DNA of 64,000 nucleotides from Natronolimnobius sp. AArcel1. GTDB taxonomy: Archaea; Halobacteriota; Halobacteria; Halobacteriales; Natrialbaceae. The position numbers and the translations under genes were made by a program. Location of the stretch: the NCBI RefSeq assembly GCF_011043775.1, contig NZ_JAAKXY010000008.1, positions 44,822 through 108,821 on the forward strand, read 5' to 3'. Position 1 is the first letter of the stretch, and every line of letters begins with the position of its first letter. Below are positions 62,407 through 64,000 of this stretch, piece after piece. A model generated the notes under the pieces. The model was not told the DNA's origin. It was given only the letters and a program-made list of their open reading frames with translations, and made no database searches.

Positions 62407-63752
62407 ACAGTAGTTGCTGAAGTAGCCAAGCAACGATTGTCGTTGCGGTCGTTGTCTCGATATGGTCGAGACAACTGAGGCAACGCAGGTGACTCGTGCG
62501 GCTTCATCACTGCTGTTTCCGGAACTAGAATTTGGGATCGGTGCAAACGGAACATATCCGAGCGAGGACTTCCAGCGAGTCCTCGCTCGGATCGCCTTCG
62601 ATAATGAGTTCGTAAATACTGGTGCGAAAGCCTATCAACTTGCCCGTGGCGACGATATTTCTATTGACGCGACCGCTCGAAATCCCCTCGCACGAGCACT
62701 CCTCTATCATTTGCGTGGACTCGACGCGGACGCGGTCGACGATCAGTTCGACCGCGTCCGCGAGGCGATCCTCGAGGAAGCAACTCGCAACCGGATGTTT
62801 ACCCGGCCGGTCGACGTCACCATCGACGTTCACGACTGGCTCTATTACGGGGACGAAGAGACTCCTCACGTCTGTACAACGAATCCAGCGCAGGGCACCG
62901 ATCGCGCGTACAAGTTCGCTACCGTCTGTATCGTCGATCCGAGCGTCCGCTTCACGCTTGGATCAGTAGCCTTGGAGGGCAGCGATACCGACGAGTTGGC
63001 GGATGCACTCCGCCAACTCGTCTCAGAAGCCCGCGAGTACGTCGAAATCAACCGGCTCTACCTCGATCGTGGTTTCTATCGTGTTCACCTTGCATTAGTG
63101 CTCGAAGAACTCGACGTTGAGTTCTTGATGCGTGCGCCGCAAACACGGAAGGTACAGCAGTTCATCGATGACCACGATAGCGACACGTTCATCGCAGAAT
63201 ACGAGATGGCTCGGTCGAACCCGCCGACGGGTCGGACGACAGTCCGGCTAGTCGTCGTTCCGCATCGAACACGAGAAGACGATCACTTCTGTTTGGTCAC
63301 CAACCGCGATCTCGACGTCGGCACTGACGTCGAGATCGCTCGTCCGCTAGCTGAAGCATATCGTCGTCGCTGGGGCATCGAGACGTCCTACCGAAAGATC
63401 ACAGAGTTACTCCCGAGAACGTCTTCCCCAACATTCTCAGTACGGCTCTTCTACTTCCTGTTCGCCATTGCGCTGTACAATCTGTGGGTATTGACGAATC
63501 TACTCGTAACTCCACGTCGGGCGTTTCTCGGTCAAATACCGTACGGATAGCGGTTGTCTCGGCGATTGACTCGGGCTTAGGGCCCGAGTCACTACGCCCC
63601 TCAGTACTGGCAAGACTGGGAGAACAACGGCTGACAGAAAGCTTCGGCAGCTATTCCACTCTCTGGACAGCACTGAGCACGGTTTCATGAAGCCGGAGTC
63701 GAGACGAGACCTCAATCTCTGCGGCTTTCCGAATCGAATCAGCAACTACTGT
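62407..63752 (+). mobile_element. ISH3-family insertion sequence
   Basis: The 14-bp terminal inverted repeats ACAGTAGTTGCTGA (62407-62420) and TCAGCAACTACTGT (63739-63752) bound a 1.35-kb element with one transposase gene. I see no target-site duplication (flanks GCTAA and AAAGC), so the copy may be recombined. Its left end adjoins the truncated TnpB fragment. Confidence 0.85.
62462..63550 (+). CDS. ISH3-family transposase
   Basis: The 362-residue transposase starts MVETTEATQVTRAASSLLFP. The DDE-type core shows DVTIDVHDWLYYGDEE (D), YLDRGFYRVHLALVLEELDV (D) and the Y-x2-R-W-G-I-E-T-x-Y-R-K motif in EAYRRRWGIETSYRKITELL (E), as in IS4-like ISH3 enzymes. The end FLFAIALYNLWVLTNLLV is typical. 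It may be slightly short at the C-terminus because of a late frameshift; ~200 bases lie between the stop and the right repeat. Confidence 0.85.
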   Translation: MVETTEATQVTRAASSLLFPELEFGIGANGTYPSEDFQRVLARIAFDNEFVNTGAKAYQLARGDDISIDATARNPLARALLYHLRGLDADAVDDQFDRVREAILEEATRNRMFTRPVDVTIDVHDWLYYGDEETPHVCTTNPAQGTDRAYKFATVCIVDPSVRFTLGSVALEGSDTDELADALRQLVSEAREYVEINRLYLDRGFYRVHLALVLEELDVEFLMRAPQTRKVQQFIDDHDSDTFIAEYEMARSNPPTGRTTVRLVVVPHRTREDDHFCLVTNRDLDVGTDVEIARPLAEAYRRRWGIETSYRKITELLPRTSSPTFSVRLFYFLFAIALYNLWVLTNLLVTPRRAFLGQIPYG

Positions 63753-63930
63753 AAAGCCGTAGGTTTTTTCCTGTATTTCGTATAATCACGCAAGGTTAGA
63801 TATTTGCTGGTCTATGATACCTCCCTACCGCGTCCAAGCCCTCACCTTGAGGAAAAAGAAAGGGGGGTCAAAAGGCACCGTCTAGTTAGCGTGGTTTGAG
63901 AAGTGAGCAGGTCGTAGAGTTGGTTTGATC
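63753..63930. other. Intergenic, nothing recognised
   Basis: AT-rich with A- and G-runs (63850-63880). No gene or repeat is identified. It contains the upstream region of the gene starting at 63931. Confidence 0.3.
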
Positions 63931-64000
63931 ATGCAGCTCGCAGACCTGCTCAGCGAGTCATACGCGGCGGAATTTGATGAAGCTTGGGAGCGTGAGCGGA
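63931..64000 (+). CDS. Partial gene start at window edge
   Basis: ATG at 63931 opens a frame reading MQLADLLSESYAAEFDEAWE up to the window edge (23 codons). The acidic composition fits a haloarchaeal protein. The visible part is too short to name a family. Confidence 0.4.
   Translation, partial: MQLADLLSESYAAEFDEAWERER

Noticed and set aside
62402..63757. Target-site duplication around the ISH3 element
   Set aside because: The 5-bp flanks (GCTAA and AAAGC) are not duplicates, so no duplication is claimed.

Overview
The window is from a haloarchaeon (class Halobacteria). The proteins are strongly acidic, most genes are GC-rich with many CTCGAG motifs, and there are archaellins with a class III signal peptide, a PGF-CTERM-type surface protein, an Orc1/Cdc6 remnant, ISH3 and IS1341-type elements, and many VapBC pairs. 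The genus cannot be told from sequence alone. I found no rRNA, tRNA or CRISPR array.

Region 1 (1-11165) is a surface glycan locus. It holds a partial membrane protein, a Wzx-type flippase, three GT4 glycosyltransferases, an FkbM methyltransferase, an alkaline-phosphatase-superfamily protein and a sulfatase. Bases 1000-5795 are clearly AT-richer than the rest, and the change in composition falls inside the phosphatase-like gene near 6150. Region 2 (11378-13289) carries a winged-helix membrane protein, a DUF457/YdjM-type membrane hydrolase and a small winged-helix regulator.

Region 3 (13399-18902) is the most notable part. A tightly overlapping seven-gene operon encodes two diverged RAMP proteins with glycine-rich loops (Cas7-like and Cas5-like), a conserved unknown protein between them and four small proteins. 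A Mrr-like PD-(D/E)XK nuclease follows. This matches the described array-less haloarchaeal RAMP (HRAMP) derived class 1 CRISPR-Cas systems. Just before the first start codon lies an 84-nt sequence that can fold as a three-way junction, and its closing arm can pair instead with a copy next to the ATG. I know of no description of such a leader in these systems.

Region 4 (19092-53000) is an accessory array. A coiled-coil protein gene with a conserved ~215-bp 3' tail is complete once (19092-20151) and recurs as about ten truncated copies, all on the + strand. Between them sit small modules: VapBC pairs, HTH plus small-protein pairs, a DUF6516 pair, HepT, two DUF234 ATPases, a PemK-like pair and, in the long interval 23417-31087, archaellins, a pilin and a signal peptidase. 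Several junctions fall within a few bases of a cargo stop codon. This resembles a gene-cassette array, and several IS1341-type (tnpB-only) elements have entered it.

Region 5 (53511-61837) holds a 2298-residue repeat-built surface protein and a convergent lipoprotein gene, both AT-richer than their surroundings. Region 6 (61860-64000) contains a TnpB fragment, an ISH3-family element and the start of another gene.
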